Source: Knoellia sp. Soil729 (lineage in GTDB: Bacteria > Actinomycetota > Actinomycetes > Actinomycetales > Dermatophilaceae). Taken from it: a stretch of DNA of 64,000 bases. The notes beneath the pieces were generated by a model. The model ran no database searches. It was not told where the DNA came from and saw nothing but the letters and a program-made list of their open reading frames with translations. Numbering within the stretch: position 1 is the first letter of the stretch; each line of letters opens with the position of its first letter. Below are positions 7,702 to 19,084 of this stretch, piece by piece. The stretch is taken from NCBI RefSeq assembly GCF_001427985.1, contig NZ_LMSA01000001.1, forward strand, positions 253,629 through 317,628, read 5' to 3'. The translations under genes and the position numbers were made by a program.

Positions 7702-10374
7702 ATGTCTGCTGACCTCACCCCCTCCCGCGCTGCCACGATCCCGGAGCGCCCCTCGCTGGACGGCCTCGAGGACAAGTGGGGGCAGGTATGGACGCAGGAG
7801 CGGACCTACACGTTCGACCGCGAGGCTGCGCTGTCCGGGCCGCGCTCGGCGGTCTTCTCGATCGACACTCCCCCGCCGACCGCGTCGGGCAGCCTGCACA
7901 TGGGGCACGTGTTCTCCTACACGCACACCGACTGCATGGCGCGCTACAAGCGGATGGTGGGGTTCAACGTCTTCTACCCGATCGGCTGGGACGACAACGG
8001 CCTGCCGACCGAGAAGCGCGTCCAGAACTTCTACGGCGTGCGCGGCGATGCCACGCTCCCCCACGACCCGGCCTTCGAGCCGCCGCACCGCGGTGACGCC
8101 AAGAGTCTGCGCGCCGGCGATGCCATGCCGATCTCGCGGCAGAACTTCATCGAGCTGTGCGACGAGCTGACCGTGGAGGACGAGAAGGCCTTCGAGTCGC
8201 TCTTCCGCCGGCTCGGCCAGTCCTTCGACTGGGACATCTCCTACCGGACGATCGACGACCACTCGCGCGCCACGGCTCAGCAGGCGTTCCTGCGCAACCT
8301 TGCTCGCGGCGAGGCCTACCAGGCCGAGGCCCCGGGCCTGTGGGACGTGACCTTCCAGACCGCCGTCGCCCAGGCCGAGCTCGAGGCACGTGACTACCCC
8401 GGCGCCTACCACCGGGTGGCCTTCCACCCCGTCGGCGGCGACGACGCCGTCGCACCCGTCCACATCGAGACGACCCGGCCCGAGCTCATCCCCTCCGTCG
8501 TGGCGCTCATCGCCCACCCGGACGACGAGCGGTATGCCGGCCTGTTCGGTTCCACGGTCCGCTCACCGCTCTTCGGTGTCGAGGTGCCGGTCGTGGCGCA
8601 CCCGCTCGCGGAGATGGACAAGGGCTCCGGCATCCTCATGTGCTGCACGTTCGGTGACCTCACCGACGTCATCTGGTGGCGTGAGCTGCAGCTGCCGACG
8701 CGCTCGGTCATCACCCGTCAGGGCCGTATCCAGGCCGAGCCCCCCGAGTGGATCGCCGGCGGCCCCGGCGCCGAGCTCTTCGGCGAGCTCGGCGGCAAGA
8801 CCGTGCACTCCGCGCGCGAGGTCGTCGTGGCTGCGCTGCGCGAGTCCGGTGACCTCGACGGTGAGCCCACGGCGACGCAGCGCAAGGCCAACTTCTACGA
8901 GCGTGGCGAGAAGCCCCTCGAGATCGTCACGTCACGCCAGTGGTACATCCGCAACGGTGGCCGCGACGCCGAGCTCAATGCCGCTCTCGTGGCGCGCGGC
9001 GACGAGGTGGACTTCCACCCCGACTTCATGCGGACCCGCTACAAGAACTGGGTGGCCGGCCTCAACGGTGACTGGCTGGTGTCGCGCCAGCGCTTCTTCG
9101 GGGTCCCGATCCCGGTCTGGTACCCGCTGGACGCCCACGGTGAGCCCCTGTGGGACGAGGTCATCGTGCCGTCCGAGGAGTCGCTGCCGGTCGACCCCGC
9201 CGCCCAGGCCCCCGAGGGCTTCGAGGAGTCCCAGCGCGACCAGCCCGGTGGCTTCATCGGCGACGCGGACGTGCTCGACACCTGGGCTACGTCGTCGCTC
9301 TCGCCCCAGATCGCCGCCGGCTGGCGACAGGTCGACGAGTCCGGCTCGGTGACGACGGACCCGGTGTTCGACAAGGTGTTCCCGATGGACGTGCGTCCCC
9401 AGGGGCATGACATCATCCGCACCTGGCTCTTCTCGACGGTGGTGCGCTCGCACTTCGAGCACGGCACCGTCCCGTGGACCAACGCCGCGCTCAGCGGCTG
9501 GATCCTCGACCCCGACCGCAAGAAGATGAGCAAGTCCAAGGGCAACGTCGTCACGCCCGAGGACGTGCTGCGCGAGCACAGCGCCGATGCGGTCCGCTAC
9601 TGGGCGGCCTCGGGCCGGCTCGGCACCGACGCGGCCTATGACGTCGGGCAGATGAAGGTCGGTCGCCGCCTCGCGATCAAGGTCCTCAACGCCTCGAAGT
9701 TCGCGCTCTCGTTCGGCGAGGTCGAGGGTGACCTGGCGTCGCGGGTGACCAACCCCCTGGACCGCGCGCTCCTCGCCGGGCTGGCCCAGGTCGTCGCCAG
9801 GGCGACTGCGGGCTTCGAGTCGTGGGACTACACCCGCTCGCTCGAGGTGACCGAGTCCTTCTTCTGGACCTTCTGCGACGACTACCTCGAGCTCGTCAAG
9901 GACCGGGCCTACGGCTCGCAGGGCGACGCCGAGGCCGAGTCGGCGCGCGCCACGCTCCGCATCGCCCTCGACGTCCAACTGCGGCTGCTCGCGCCGCTCC
10001 TGCCCTACGTCACCGAGGAGGTGTGGTCGTGGTGGCACGAGGGCTCGGTGCACCTCACCACCTGGCCGACCGCCGAGGAGGTTGCCGTCCCCGGGGAGCC
10101 CGTGGACCCAGCCATGCTCGGCGCGGTGGGCGCGGCGCTCGCCACGGTGCGCAAGAGCAAGTCCGAGGCCAAGCTGTCGATGCGTGCCGAGGTCGCCCGC
10201 ATCACGCTGGGCGGCCCGGAGGCGCTGCTGCACCACGTGCGCGCCGGCGAGGCCGATCTCCGCTCGGCCGGCAAGGTCACCGGGTCGCTCGACCTCGTGG
10301 CCGCCGACGCGTGGGGTGCGAGCGACGTCGAGCTCATCCCCGTCGAGAAGCCGAAGGCCCAGACGCAGTCGTAG
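7702..10374 (+). CDS. valS: valine--tRNA ligase
   Basis: 890 residues. Class I aminoacyl-tRNA synthetase with the HIGH signature as HMGH (66-69, in TASGSLHMGHVFSYTHTD) and KMSKS at 608-612. The editing (CP1) domain lies between them and an anticodon-binding helical domain follows. The sequence around the signatures fits ValS rather than IleS or LeuS. The long C-terminal coiled coil of E. coli ValS is not evident, which fits the second (archaeal-like) ValS type found in some actinobacteria; that subtype call is inference. ATG 7702 is preceded by GAGAAT ending 7 bases upstream, a possible leaderless -10 element. No T-box leader is visible. Confidence 0.95.
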   Translation: MSADLTPSRAATIPERPSLDGLEDKWGQVWTQERTYTFDREAALSGPRSAVFSIDTPPPTASGSLHMGHVFSYTHTDCMARYKRMVGFNVFYPIGWDDNGLPTEKRVQNFYGVRGDATLPHDPAFEPPHRGDAKSLRAGDAMPISRQNFIELCDELTVEDEKAFESLFRRLGQSFDWDISYRTIDDHSRATAQQAFLRNLARGEAYQAEAPGLWDVTFQTAVAQAELEARDYPGAYHRVAFHPVGGDDAVAPVHIETTRPELIPSVVALIAHPDDERYAGLFGSTVRSPLFGVEVPVVAHPLAEMDKGSGILMCCTFGDLTDVIWWRELQLPTRSVITRQGRIQAEPPEWIAGGPGAELFGELGGKTVHSAREVVVAALRESGDLDGEPTATQRKANFYERGEKPLEIVTSRQWYIRNGGRDAELNAALVARGDEVDFHPDFMRTRYKNWVAGLNGDWLVSRQRFFGVPIPVWYPLDAHGEPLWDEVIVPSEESLPVDPAAQAPEGFEESQRDQPGGFIGDADVLDTWATSSLSPQIAAGWRQVDESGSVTTDPVFDKVFPMDVRPQGHDIIRTWLFSTVVRSHFEHGTVPWTNAALSGWILDPDRKKMSKSKGNVVTPEDVLREHSADAVRYWAASGRLGTDAAYDVGQMKVGRRLAIKVLNASKFALSFGEVEGDLASRVTNPLDRALLAGLAQVVARATAGFESWDYTRSLEVTESFFWTFCDDYLELVKDRAYGSQGDAEAESARATLRIALDVQLRLLAPLLPYVTEEVWSWWHEGSVHLTTWPTAEEVAVPGEPVDPAMLGAVGAALATVRKSKSEAKLSMRAEVARITLGGPEALLHHVRAGEADLRSAGKVTGSLDLVAADAWGASDVELIPVEKPKAQTQS

Positions 10375-10398
10375 GGCGCACTCTCCGGGTTCCGGGAC

Positions 10399-11088
10399 TC
10401 AGGCGTTCGACGGGGCCCTGGCACCGCCCAGGGAGGTTGCGGGCGCAAAGGCGCGCACCCGGCGGTGACCGGTCGGCTGGACGATGAACCAGGGCACCTG
10501 CCACCCGCTGAGTCCCAGCCTGCGCTCCACCACGGTGTCGCGGCGGAGGTGGCCGACCCTGCCCGTGCCGGGGTCGTAGACGTCGAGGACCCGGTCGCCA
10601 TCACCGGGCAGGACGAGGACGACGTGGCGCGGGAGGTGCGTGCTGCCGACATAGAGCAACCCCGGCTCACCCTGCGCGACGACGTCGACGAGGCGCTCGA
10701 AGGCCGCACGCAGACCGGCGTCCGAGAGGTGCCTGACGGAGGCGACGTCGTAGCGCGTGCCGGACGTGGCCGCGCCGTACTCGAGCTCACGCTTGGCACC
10801 CCACGGAGGTGTGCCCAGGGCTCGTGGCCACGGGACGTCGAGCCAGTGGGGTCCGGCCAGGATGCCGTTGGTCCGCCGCATCACCACCCGCTCGTAGGCG
10901 GCGAACCTCTCGGCCTCGGTCTCTCCTGCCGGCGAACCCGGCAGTCGCGGCTCCCCGGTGCGCACCCAGCTGGCGAAGACGGGGTCGACGAGCATGCGCG
11001 CCACGGTGAGGCAGGCGGACCCACAGGTCACCGGTGACTGCTGCACCGGCCCCGTGTCGCCAGCGCGAAGTCGGTATGCCATGGCCAC
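10399..11088 (-). CDS. C39-like cysteine protease-fold protein
   Basis: 229 residues from GTG 11088; ATG 11082 is an alternative. GTG is preferred because CAGGAT lies exactly 6 bases upstream, as at other apparently leaderless genes here. A papain-like triad can be read: Cys22 (SPVTCGSACLTVAR), His155 (LPRHVVLVLPG) and Asp172 (DVYDPGTGRV), in the order and spacing of C39-like peptidases. There is no ABC exporter domain and no signal peptide, so it is not a bacteriocin exporter. It is divergent from the DUF4129-MoxR-DUF58 operon 115 bases away, whose relatives often include a transglutaminase-fold member of the same cysteine protease clan. Substrate unknown. Confidence 0.75.
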   Translation of the reverse strand: MAMAYRLRAGDTGPVQQSPVTCGSACLTVARMLVDPVFASWVRTGEPRLPGSPAGETEAERFAAYERVVMRRTNGILAGPHWLDVPWPRALGTPPWGAKRELEYGAATSGTRYDVASVRHLSDAGLRAAFERLVDVVAQGEPGLLYVGSTHLPRHVVLVLPGDGDRVLDVYDPGTGRVGHLRRDTVVERRLGLSGWQVPWFIVQPTGHRRVRAFAPATSLGGARAPSNA

Positions 11089-11203
11089 GGGCCCATCCTG
11101 TCGCGCGGGGGGCGTTCGCGCCACCACCTCTCGTGGACAACGGCTCAGCCACAACCCAGCCGCGGCTCCCTGTGCTGCGCTCCACCGACGTAGGCTCCCG
11201 GCC

Positions 11204-11908
11204 ATGGGGCGTCGTGCGTGGGCTTGGGTGCTGGGCAGCGGCGTCGTCCTGCTCCTTGCCGCCTGGGTCTCGGGGGCCGGCTCGATCACCGCGTTCGCCC
11301 CCAACATCGGCACGCCGGCCTCGGACAAGCTGTACGGCGAGACCGTGGACCAGGTGCAGACCGACAACTCCTCGCGTCGCGGCCCCGACCCGCAGGACGT
11401 GCCGGAGAACCACCTCGTTACCTACGTCGTCGTGTGGACCATGCGCGTGCTGCTCCTCCTCATCGTGCTGACCGTCGTGTTCGTCGTGGTGCGGGCCATC
11501 GCGCGCAGACTGCGCCGAGACCCGGTCACCCCGAAGGAGGCCGTGCGCGCAGGCGTCCTGCCCGACGTGCTGTCGGCGGGCCTGCGCGACATGGAGGGCG
11601 AGCTCGACCGCGGCAGCTCCAGCGAGGCCGTCATCAACGCGTGGCTCGCCCTCGAACGCACCGCCCAGGCCATCGGGATCGACGACGACGTGTCGCGCAC
11701 CCCAGCCGAGCTGGTGGCCGAGGTCCTCGGGGGCTTCCACGTCGACCCCGTGGCGATCGAGGCTCTCGCGGCGCTCTACCGGGAGGCACGCTTCTCCGAG
11801 CACCCCATCGGCGAGGAGCAACGTGAGGCCGCACGTGAGGCCCTGCGCAAGGTGCGTGCGGACCTCCCCGAGGCACTGCAGCCCACAGAGCAGGGAGCGA
11901 GCCGGTGA
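11204..11908 (+). CDS. DUF4129 membrane protein
   Basis: 234 residues. The start at ATG 11204 has no ribosome site but has TAGGCT ending 7 bases upstream, so the mRNA is probably leaderless. An N-terminal signal anchor (residues about 5-30), a second membrane helix (TMRVLLLLIVLTVVFVVVRAI) and a cytosolic helical domain with the DUF4129 look (AVINAWLALERTAQAIGI...RTPAELVAEVL...LYREARFSEHPIG). DUF4129 proteins accompany MoxR ATPases and DUF58 proteins in a conserved but poorly understood envelope-related operon. First gene of a five-gene run with four-base overlaps. Confidence 0.85.
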   Translation: MGRRAWAWVLGSGVVLLLAAWVSGAGSITAFAPNIGTPASDKLYGETVDQVQTDNSSRRGPDPQDVPENHLVTYVVVWTMRVLLLLIVLTVVFVVVRAIARRLRRDPVTPKEAVRAGVLPDVLSAGLRDMEGELDRGSSSEAVINAWLALERTAQAIGIDDDVSRTPAELVAEVLGGFHVDPVAIEALAALYREARFSEHPIGEEQREAAREALRKVRADLPEALQPTEQGASR

Positions 11909-12402
11909 GGGCCCGGCTCCTCGAGCTGGTCCGGCAGCAGGCGGTGCTCACGGCGGTGGGTGCCGCAGGGCTGCTCGGGCTCCTGCTCATGCTCGCGCCG
12001 GCGCTCGACCGCGCGGCGCTGCTCGTGGCCTCCGCCGGCGTCCTCGTCGGCGTCGGTGCCCTTGGCATCTGGTTGCTGCGCGACCACAAGGACATCGAGT
12101 GGACCACGAGCGCTGGGCGCGTCCCACGCGTGCGTGGCAGCGACCGGCGCGTGACCGCCCTCGCCCGCAGCATCGACGCCGCCGGCGCGGGCGACGACGC
12201 GGCGGCACGGCGCGTCCACGCCACCCTGCGATCGCTCGCGGACGCTCGCCTGGCACCCCGGGGCCTCACCCTCGACGGTCCCCCGGCGGATGCCGAGGCA
12301 GTGCTGGGACGCGACCTCACGGCATACCTGATCTCGACCGGGCAACGCCCGGTCAGCACGCAAGAGCTGGCATCGTTCATCACCACCCTCGAGGAGCACT
12401 GA
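11905..12402 (+). CDS. small two-helix membrane protein of the MoxR operon
   Basis: 165 residues from GTG 11905, overlapping the DUF4129 stop by four bases. Two adjacent membrane helices (residues about 12-35 and 38-58) are followed by a basic-acidic cytosolic region of about 100 residues. Its end abuts the MoxR start with no gap. The family is not recognised; the conserved place between DUF4129 and MoxR genes suggests it is an accessory subunit of the same membrane complex. Confidence 0.75.
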   Translation: MRARLLELVRQQAVLTAVGAAGLLGLLLMLAPALDRAALLVASAGVLVGVGALGIWLLRDHKDIEWTTSAGRVPRVRGSDRRVTALARSIDAAGAGDDAAARRVHATLRSLADARLAPRGLTLDGPPADAEAVLGRDLTAYLISTGQRPVSTQELASFITTLEEH

Positions 12403-13394
<992 letters not shown>

Positions 13395-13398
<4 letters not shown>

Positions 13399-14924
13399 GC
13401 GAGGGCACGACGCCGGGCACGGGTGGAGCGGCGGCGGTGGGTGCACCGGATGTGGCTGCCGTGGCTGCGGCAGCCCCGGGGCCGGGCACAGCCCGGGGAT
13501 CGGAGGCGCCCGAGGGTCCCCACGCCCCGGCAGGCAGCCGGCTCTCGGCACGCTGGAGGGTCACGCCCGCCCATGCCCGCGCGGTCGTCCTGGGAGTGGC
13601 GCTGGTCGCCGTCGGCGTCATCCTGCGGCGACCGGATGCCGTCGCCATCGGGACACCGCTGCTCATCGTGGCCGTCTGGTCGCACCTCAGGCGTCCGGGG
13701 GCGCCGCCGGTCGCCCACGCCTGGCTGCGTCACTCGGTGCTGCGCGAGGGACAGACGACGGCGTGGACCGCGACCGTGGAGCCGCGGCTGGGAGTGGAGG
13801 AGGTCGGCCTGGCCGTGACCGAGACCCAGTTCACCCGCTTCACCCCGACGAGCCAGTCGGTGGCGGTCGGGGATGACGGCGGAGCCGATGGTGGCGCCGG
13901 GGCCGATGCTGCAGGCTCGTCGGTCCGGCAGCTCGATGTGCTGTGCCAGAGCACCCGCTGGGGGCTGCGTCGGTTCGGGCCAGCCACGTGTGCGGTGAGC
14001 AGCGCCTTCGGAGCCTTCATCTGGGAACCGCCACCCGTCCACGCTCCCCTGGTGCCGACCGTCCCCCTGCCGGAGGCCTTCTCGGCGCGAGCACCCGTCC
14101 CGGACCCCGTCGGGCTGGTGGGGCGGAGCCGCTCACGGCACCAGGGCGACGGCAGTGAGCTCGCCGACATCCGAGCCTTCCGCTTCGGTGACAAGCTGCG
14201 TCGGATCCACTGGCCGGTGTCGGTGCGCACGGGTGAGCTTCACGTCACGACGACCTACTCCGACGAGGACAGCGAGATCCTGCTCCTCGTCGACGCGATG
14301 CAGGACCTCGGCGCCAGCACCGGCTTCGAGGGTGAGGCCAGCAGCCTCGACAACGGCGTGCGCGCTGCTGCCGCGGTGGCCGAGCACTACCTGCGAGCCG
14401 GTGACCGGGTCGGGCTCCAGGTCCTCGGTGCCCACCAGAGCCCACGCCTATCACCGGGCCTGGGCAGCAACCAGCTCCGTCGCCTCCTCGACGTGCTCGC
14501 GCGCGTCCGCGTCGCCGACGGTGGGGTCGTCGACGAGAAGCGCCTGCGCGGCCAGCTCCGCCATCCGGTCTCGGTGGGAACGCTCGTCGTCTTCCTCACC
14601 CCGGCCATCTCCGTCGAGGTCCTGGCGCACGCGTCCGCGCTGGCGCGACGCGGTACGTCCACCGTCGTGGTCGACACGCTGCCTCGTTCGATGGCCGACC
14701 CGAGCCTCGGCGACGACCTCCTCGACGGACTCGTCCCCGAAGACGAGGTCACGCAAGGGGCTCGGCTGGCCTGGCGCCTGCGCCTGCTGGAGCGCTCGCG
14801 CGAGATGACCCGCACCCGCCTCAGCGGTGTCCCCATCGTCACCTGGGTGGGGCCCGGCACTCTCGACCTCGTGCTGCGAGACATCGGACGGCAGCGGCGC
14901 TCTCCCAGGATGGTGACCCGATGA
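13395..14924 (+). CDS. DUF58 (von Willebrand A-like) membrane protein
   Basis: 509 residues from GTG 13395, inside the MoxR stop. A long Gly/Ala/Pro-rich N-terminal leader (about 50 residues), two closely spaced membrane helices (about 60-95), an immunoglobulin-like middle part, and the DUF58 core with GDGSELADIRAFRFGDKLRRIHW and the vWA-like strand EILLLVDAMQDLG. This family is the usual partner of MoxR ATPases. A Gly/Ala-rich insertion (VGDDGGADGGAGADAAGS) sits in the middle domain and looks like a surface loop. Function beyond the MoxR link is not established. Confidence 0.9.
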
Positions 14925-15487
14925 GCACGTCGCAGCAGGCGCTGCGTGCCCTCATCGTGGTGCCCTCCGTGGCGCTGGCGCTCGTGGCCGCCTTCGCCAC
15001 CCCCCGCGGCACCGTCGTCGGCGCGCTCCTCATCATGGTGCTCACCGCCTTCGCGGCCCTGGAACCGGCGTCACGGCTCATGTCCCTGCTCCTCGCCGTG
15101 CAGGCTGTCAACTGGCTCTCGAGTGCCGCGGTGCCGGCCGACGCCGGTGACTGGGCGCTCACGCTCGTGGCTGCGGTCGCGGTGCTGACCATCCACCTCG
15201 CCGCGTCCCTGGCGGTCGCGCTGCCCCCGGCCGCTCCCCTGCCCCGGGCGACGGTGCGTCGCTGGGTCCGGCGCGCCGTGACCGTGCTCGCCCTGTCGAC
15301 ACCGGTGTGGGCCGTGCTGGTGGCCCAGTCGAGAAGCACCCCACCGGGGGTGCCCCTGCTGACCTACGCCGCGGTCGCCGCGGTCGCCATCCTTGCGCTC
15401 GCGTTCTGGTTGACCCAGTCCACAGCGACGACCCAGTCCACGCCCGCGACCCAGCCGACGCAGGGCAGACCACCGCGCGCGCAGTGA
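14921..15487 (+). CDS. polytopic membrane protein, last gene of the MoxR operon
   Basis: 188 residues, ATG overlapping the previous stop as ATGA. About five hydrophobic segments occupy most of the protein, followed by a Thr/Gln/Pro-rich tail (QSTATTQSTPATQPTQ). In many related operons this place is taken by a DUF3488/transglutaminase (TgpA-like) protein whose N-terminal half is a similar bundle; here no transglutaminase domain follows. Whether this is a shortened TgpA or an unrelated protein cannot be told from sequence alone. Confidence 0.7.
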   Translation: MSTSQQALRALIVVPSVALALVAAFATPRGTVVGALLIMVLTAFAALEPASRLMSLLLAVQAVNWLSSAAVPADAGDWALTLVAAVAVLTIHLAASLAVALPPAAPLPRATVRRWVRRAVTVLALSTPVWAVLVAQSRSTPPGVPLLTYAAVAAVAILALAFWLTQSTATTQSTPATQPTQGRPPRAQ

Positions 15488-15579
15488 GCTGAGCACGCAA
15501 GCGGGCCGACCGGCATACGCCTGGGGTTGGCGTCAGCAGGCGACGCGACCGCAGGTGTCACGGTCGGGAGGTGTGGTGC
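15488..15579. other. short gap between convergent genes
   Basis: 92 bases between the MoxR operon and clpX, which converge. It holds one copy of CGGCATAC (15511-15518). No strong hairpin is obvious. Confidence 0.4.
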
Positions 15580-16854
<1,275 letters not shown>

Positions 16855-17162
16855 GTGCTCAGGTCCCTTCGTCAAGACGGCTGGTCGTCGCTTCCCCGTC
16901 GGCGTGGAGCCACACGGCCCGTGGGCGACGCATCCGACGCTACCTCGCAGCAGCGTCGACGCAACCCATTGAACGCCTTCGACACGGCGCGAGTCGCGCT
17001 TGTCCGCTGAGGGCAGAACCTTCGTGTTGCCCGGGGCCGAGCACCACATCCACCGCCTCCCCCGACGCGAGACCTGCAGGTCTCGCCGGCGCACGTCGTT
17101 CTCGTTGGCGCACGGCGATGGGACGACGTGCCCCCGCGAGAACGACGTGCGCCGATGGCTCA
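16855..17162. promoter_or_regulatory. clpX upstream region
   Basis: 308 bases without a gene. The first 200 hold the clpX leader and must contain its promoter; I cannot point to a convincing -10/-35 pair or to a ClgR operator. The remainder is the left copy of the palindromic repeat described at 17067-17153, which ends 10 bases from the stop of the AbiEi-like gene. Confidence 0.4.
17067..17153. repeat. palindromic repeat, left copy flanking the AbiEi-like gene
   Basis: Two nested symmetric parts. A perfect 20-base palindrome GCGAGACCTGCAGGTCTCGC at 17067-17086 is followed by perfect 17-base inverted arms at 17088-17104 and 17137-17153 around a 32-base centre. The whole block matches 18191-18274 in the same orientation with about 80% identity by eye. 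The hairpin lies just past the stop of the AbiEi-like gene (minus strand) and could also end its transcript. Confidence 0.8.
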
Positions 17163-18119
17163 TCAGGCGACGTTGCCCGATCCCACATCGAACCATCGCG
17201 GGCGAGCCACGGCCGTGACACCGGCCTGCGCGAGGACCTGCGCGAGGACCTGCGGCTGCATCGCCTCGCGATAGGTCCAGCGCCCCACCGCCGCCTTGCG
17301 ACGCAGCCGGTCCTCGCGCTTCTTCTCACGCCACACGATCTCAGCTGCCTCCTCCGCGCTCGCACCAGCGGGAACGCGGTACTTCGTCTTGCCGTCGAAC
17401 TCCCCGACGACCCCCTCCCACCAGAAGTCCACGGTTCCGGCAAGACCCTCGTCGTCGTGAACCGCGTGCTGCAGCTCCGGTCTGGGCAGGTTGAGCCGGA
17501 ACATCTGCACCCGGGACAGGCTCTCCCCGGGCGACATGCTGAGCGGGTCCGCAAGGTCGCGCACCACGGCGGCCCGCACCCGACCGGGGGCCCTGGCAGG
17601 GACCGAGCTCACCTCAGCCGCCAGATCCTCGGCTGCGCACAGCTCATGCCGCAGTGCATGGTCGGCAGCGGCAACCGCAGTGAACAGGGACCCCGTCCGG
17701 GCGAGATCAACGATGGTGCGAGCCACCGGGGTCACCAACAGTCCCTGTCGCTCCACCGGTTCCACCTCGGCTCCGAGGAAGGGACGAAGCAGGGCCGAGC
17801 CGCGGACACGCCGATCGCAGACGTGGTGCCTGACGAAGGCCGGCCACGCCTCGATCCGTGGCAGCCCCCACACCGCAGCGGCCGCCTCCACGGCACACAC
17901 CACGGGCTCCTCGAGCCGACGAAGCAGAGCCGTGGCGTGGACAAAGGCTGCGTGCTTCTGGGTGGAGTCGAGCGTGGCCCACACCCCCGCGTCCATCCAT
18001 ACGCCCCGGCGGACGTGGTGCCATGCGCCACGGGAGGGCTCGATGCCGCTGCGACGCAGGTCCGACGCAGGGCGGAGGGTTCCGGGGTCGAACGGGAGGG
18101 GAGCAGCGGCACCGAGCAT
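17163..18119 (-). CDS. AbiEi-like antitoxin-family protein with nuclease-fold C-terminus
   Basis: 318 residues from ATG 18119; the start is uncertain and no clear ribosome site is seen. The N-terminal half resembles the AbiEi family common in actinobacteria ([14 protein letters not shown], then [14 protein letters not shown], then [15 protein letters not shown]). The C-terminal part has the layout of a DUF559/very-short-patch-repair-like nuclease fold: Glu200 (SPGESLSR), Asp231 (TVDFWWEG) and Glu240-Phe-Asp-Gly-Lys244. No AbiEii-type nucleotidyltransferase toxin is adjacent, so a classical type IV toxin-antitoxin pair is absent. Two related palindromic repeats flank the gene, and it sits inside the otherwise conserved clpP-clpX order, which suggests insertion as a cassette. 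Confidence 0.75.
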   Translation of the reverse strand: MLGAAAPLPFDPGTLRPASDLRRSGIEPSRGAWHHVRRGVWMDAGVWATLDSTQKHAAFVHATALLRRLEEPVVCAVEAAAAVWGLPRIEAWPAFVRHHVCDRRVRGSALLRPFLGAEVEPVERQGLLVTPVARTIVDLARTGSLFTAVAAADHALRHELCAAEDLAAEVSSVPARAPGRVRAAVVRDLADPLSMSPGESLSRVQMFRLNLPRPELQHAVHDDEGLAGTVDFWWEGVVGEFDGKTKYRVPAGASAEEAAEIVWREKKREDRLRRKAAVGRWTYREAMQPQVLAQVLAQAGVTAVARPRWFDVGSGNVA

Positions 18120-18190
18120 GGGGCCGAGCCTGACAGGAATCCCCCCGCCCACCTCCGAGATATCCACAGCTCCGGCCGGTTCCCACCCCC

Positions 18191-18293
18191 GCGAGAACTG
18201 CAGGTTTCGTCGGGGCACGTCGTTCTCGCTGGCGCATGGCGCCGGGGCGACGTGCGCCAGCGAGAACGACATGCGGGAGCGAGAACTGCAGGT
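18191..18293. repeat. palindromic repeat, right copy flanking the AbiEi-like gene
   Basis: Same orientation and order as 17067-17153. GCGAGAACTGCAGGT at 18191-18205 is followed by 22-base inverted arms at 18215-18236 and 18253-18274 with one mismatch and a 16-base loop. A second GCGAGAACTGCAGGT at 18279-18293 gives this copy an extra half unit. It lies just upstream of the AbiEi-like gene, so it may hold or disturb that gene's promoter. Confidence 0.8.
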
Positions 18294-18335
18294 GATGTCC
18301 GTATGGTCGGCTCACCCAAACCCGCCCCAGACGCA

Positions 18336-18371
18336 GGTATGCCGCCCACTCGGGTGAGCGGGCGGCATACC
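18336..18371 (-). terminator. strong hairpin after clpP2, with octamer feet
   Basis: Twelve-base perfect arms GGTATGCCGCCC (18336-18347) and its complement (18360-18371) around a 12-base loop, 25 bases past the clpP2 stop. It should end the clpP1-clpP2 transcript. The base of the stem consists of GTATGCCG and CGGCATAC, the octamer that is over-represented throughout this window. Confidence 0.75.
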
Positions 18372-18395
18372 TTGCGCTTGTCGTGCGGCGAAGGA

Positions 18396-19058
18396 TCAGA
18401 CCTCGTCGGAGGCCTTGCGGGAGGCGAGCACCTCGTCGATCAGGCCATACTCCTTGGCATCGGCCGCCGAGAGGATCTTGTCGCGCTCGATGTCCTTGCG
18501 CACCAGCTCGACGTCGCGCCCGGAGTGGGCGGCGATGGTGTCCTCGAGCCAGGCGCGCATGCGCAGGACCTCGTTGGCGTGGATCTCGAGGTCGGAGGCC
18601 ATGCCGCCCGTGCCCTCGATCGCCGGCTGGTGGATGAGGACCCGCGCGTTGGGCAGGGCATAGCGCTTGCCCGGCGCCCCCGCACCGAGCAGCACCGCGG
18701 CAGCCGAGGCCGCCTGACCGATGACGAACGTCTGCACGTCAGGCCGGATGTACTGCATGGTGTCGTAGATCGCGGTCATCGCGGTGAACGAGCCACCGGG
18801 GCTGTTGATGTACATGAGGATGTCGCGGTCGGGGTCCTGGGACTCGAGCACGATGAGCTGGGCGATGACGTCATCGGCGGACGCGTCGTCGACCTGCACG
18901 CCGAGGAAGATGATGCGGTCCTCGAAGAGCTTGGTGTAGGGGTCGGTCCGCTTCATGCCGTAGGAGGTACGCTCCTCGAACTGCGGCAGGATGTAGCGGC
19001 TCGACGGGGTCATCGAAGCGGGGACGTGGAGCCCACGCTGGGGGTAGTTCGCGTTCAT
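18396..19058 (-). CDS. clpP2: ATP-dependent Clp protease proteolytic subunit ClpP2
   Basis: 220 residues. Catalytic triad Ser118 (GQAASAAAVLL), His143 (VLIHQPAIEG) and Asp193 (ERDKILSA) are all present. The long N-terminus (about 37 residues before KRTDPYTKLF) matches actinobacterial ClpP2, which has a processed propeptide. It follows clpP1 by 26 bases; in actinobacteria ClpP1 and ClpP2 form a mixed tetradecamer fed by ClpX or ClpC. The hairpin at 18336-18371 ends the operon. Confidence 0.96.
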   Translation of the reverse strand: MNANYPQRGLHVPASMTPSSRYILPQFEERTSYGMKRTDPYTKLFEDRIIFLGVQVDDASADDVIAQLIVLESQDPDRDILMYINSPGGSFTAMTAIYDTMQYIRPDVQTFVIGQAASAAAVLLGAGAPGKRYALPNARVLIHQPAIEGTGGMASDLEIHANEVLRMRAWLEDTIAAHSGRDVELVRKDIERDKILSAADAKEYGLIDEVLASRKASDEV

Positions 19059-19084
19059 GTCTGTGAGTTCTCCTGGTCGCCGGG

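Noticed and set aside
17163-18119. Complete type IV toxin-antitoxin (AbiE) system
   Set aside because: Only the AbiEi-like gene is present; both neighbours are repeats followed by clp genes, and no nucleotidyltransferase toxin is encoded.
18120-18272. N-terminal extension of the AbiEi-like protein into the right repeat
   Set aside because: The extra residues are a translation of the palindromic repeat and are mirrored at the clpX side by the left copy, so they do not belong to a protein.
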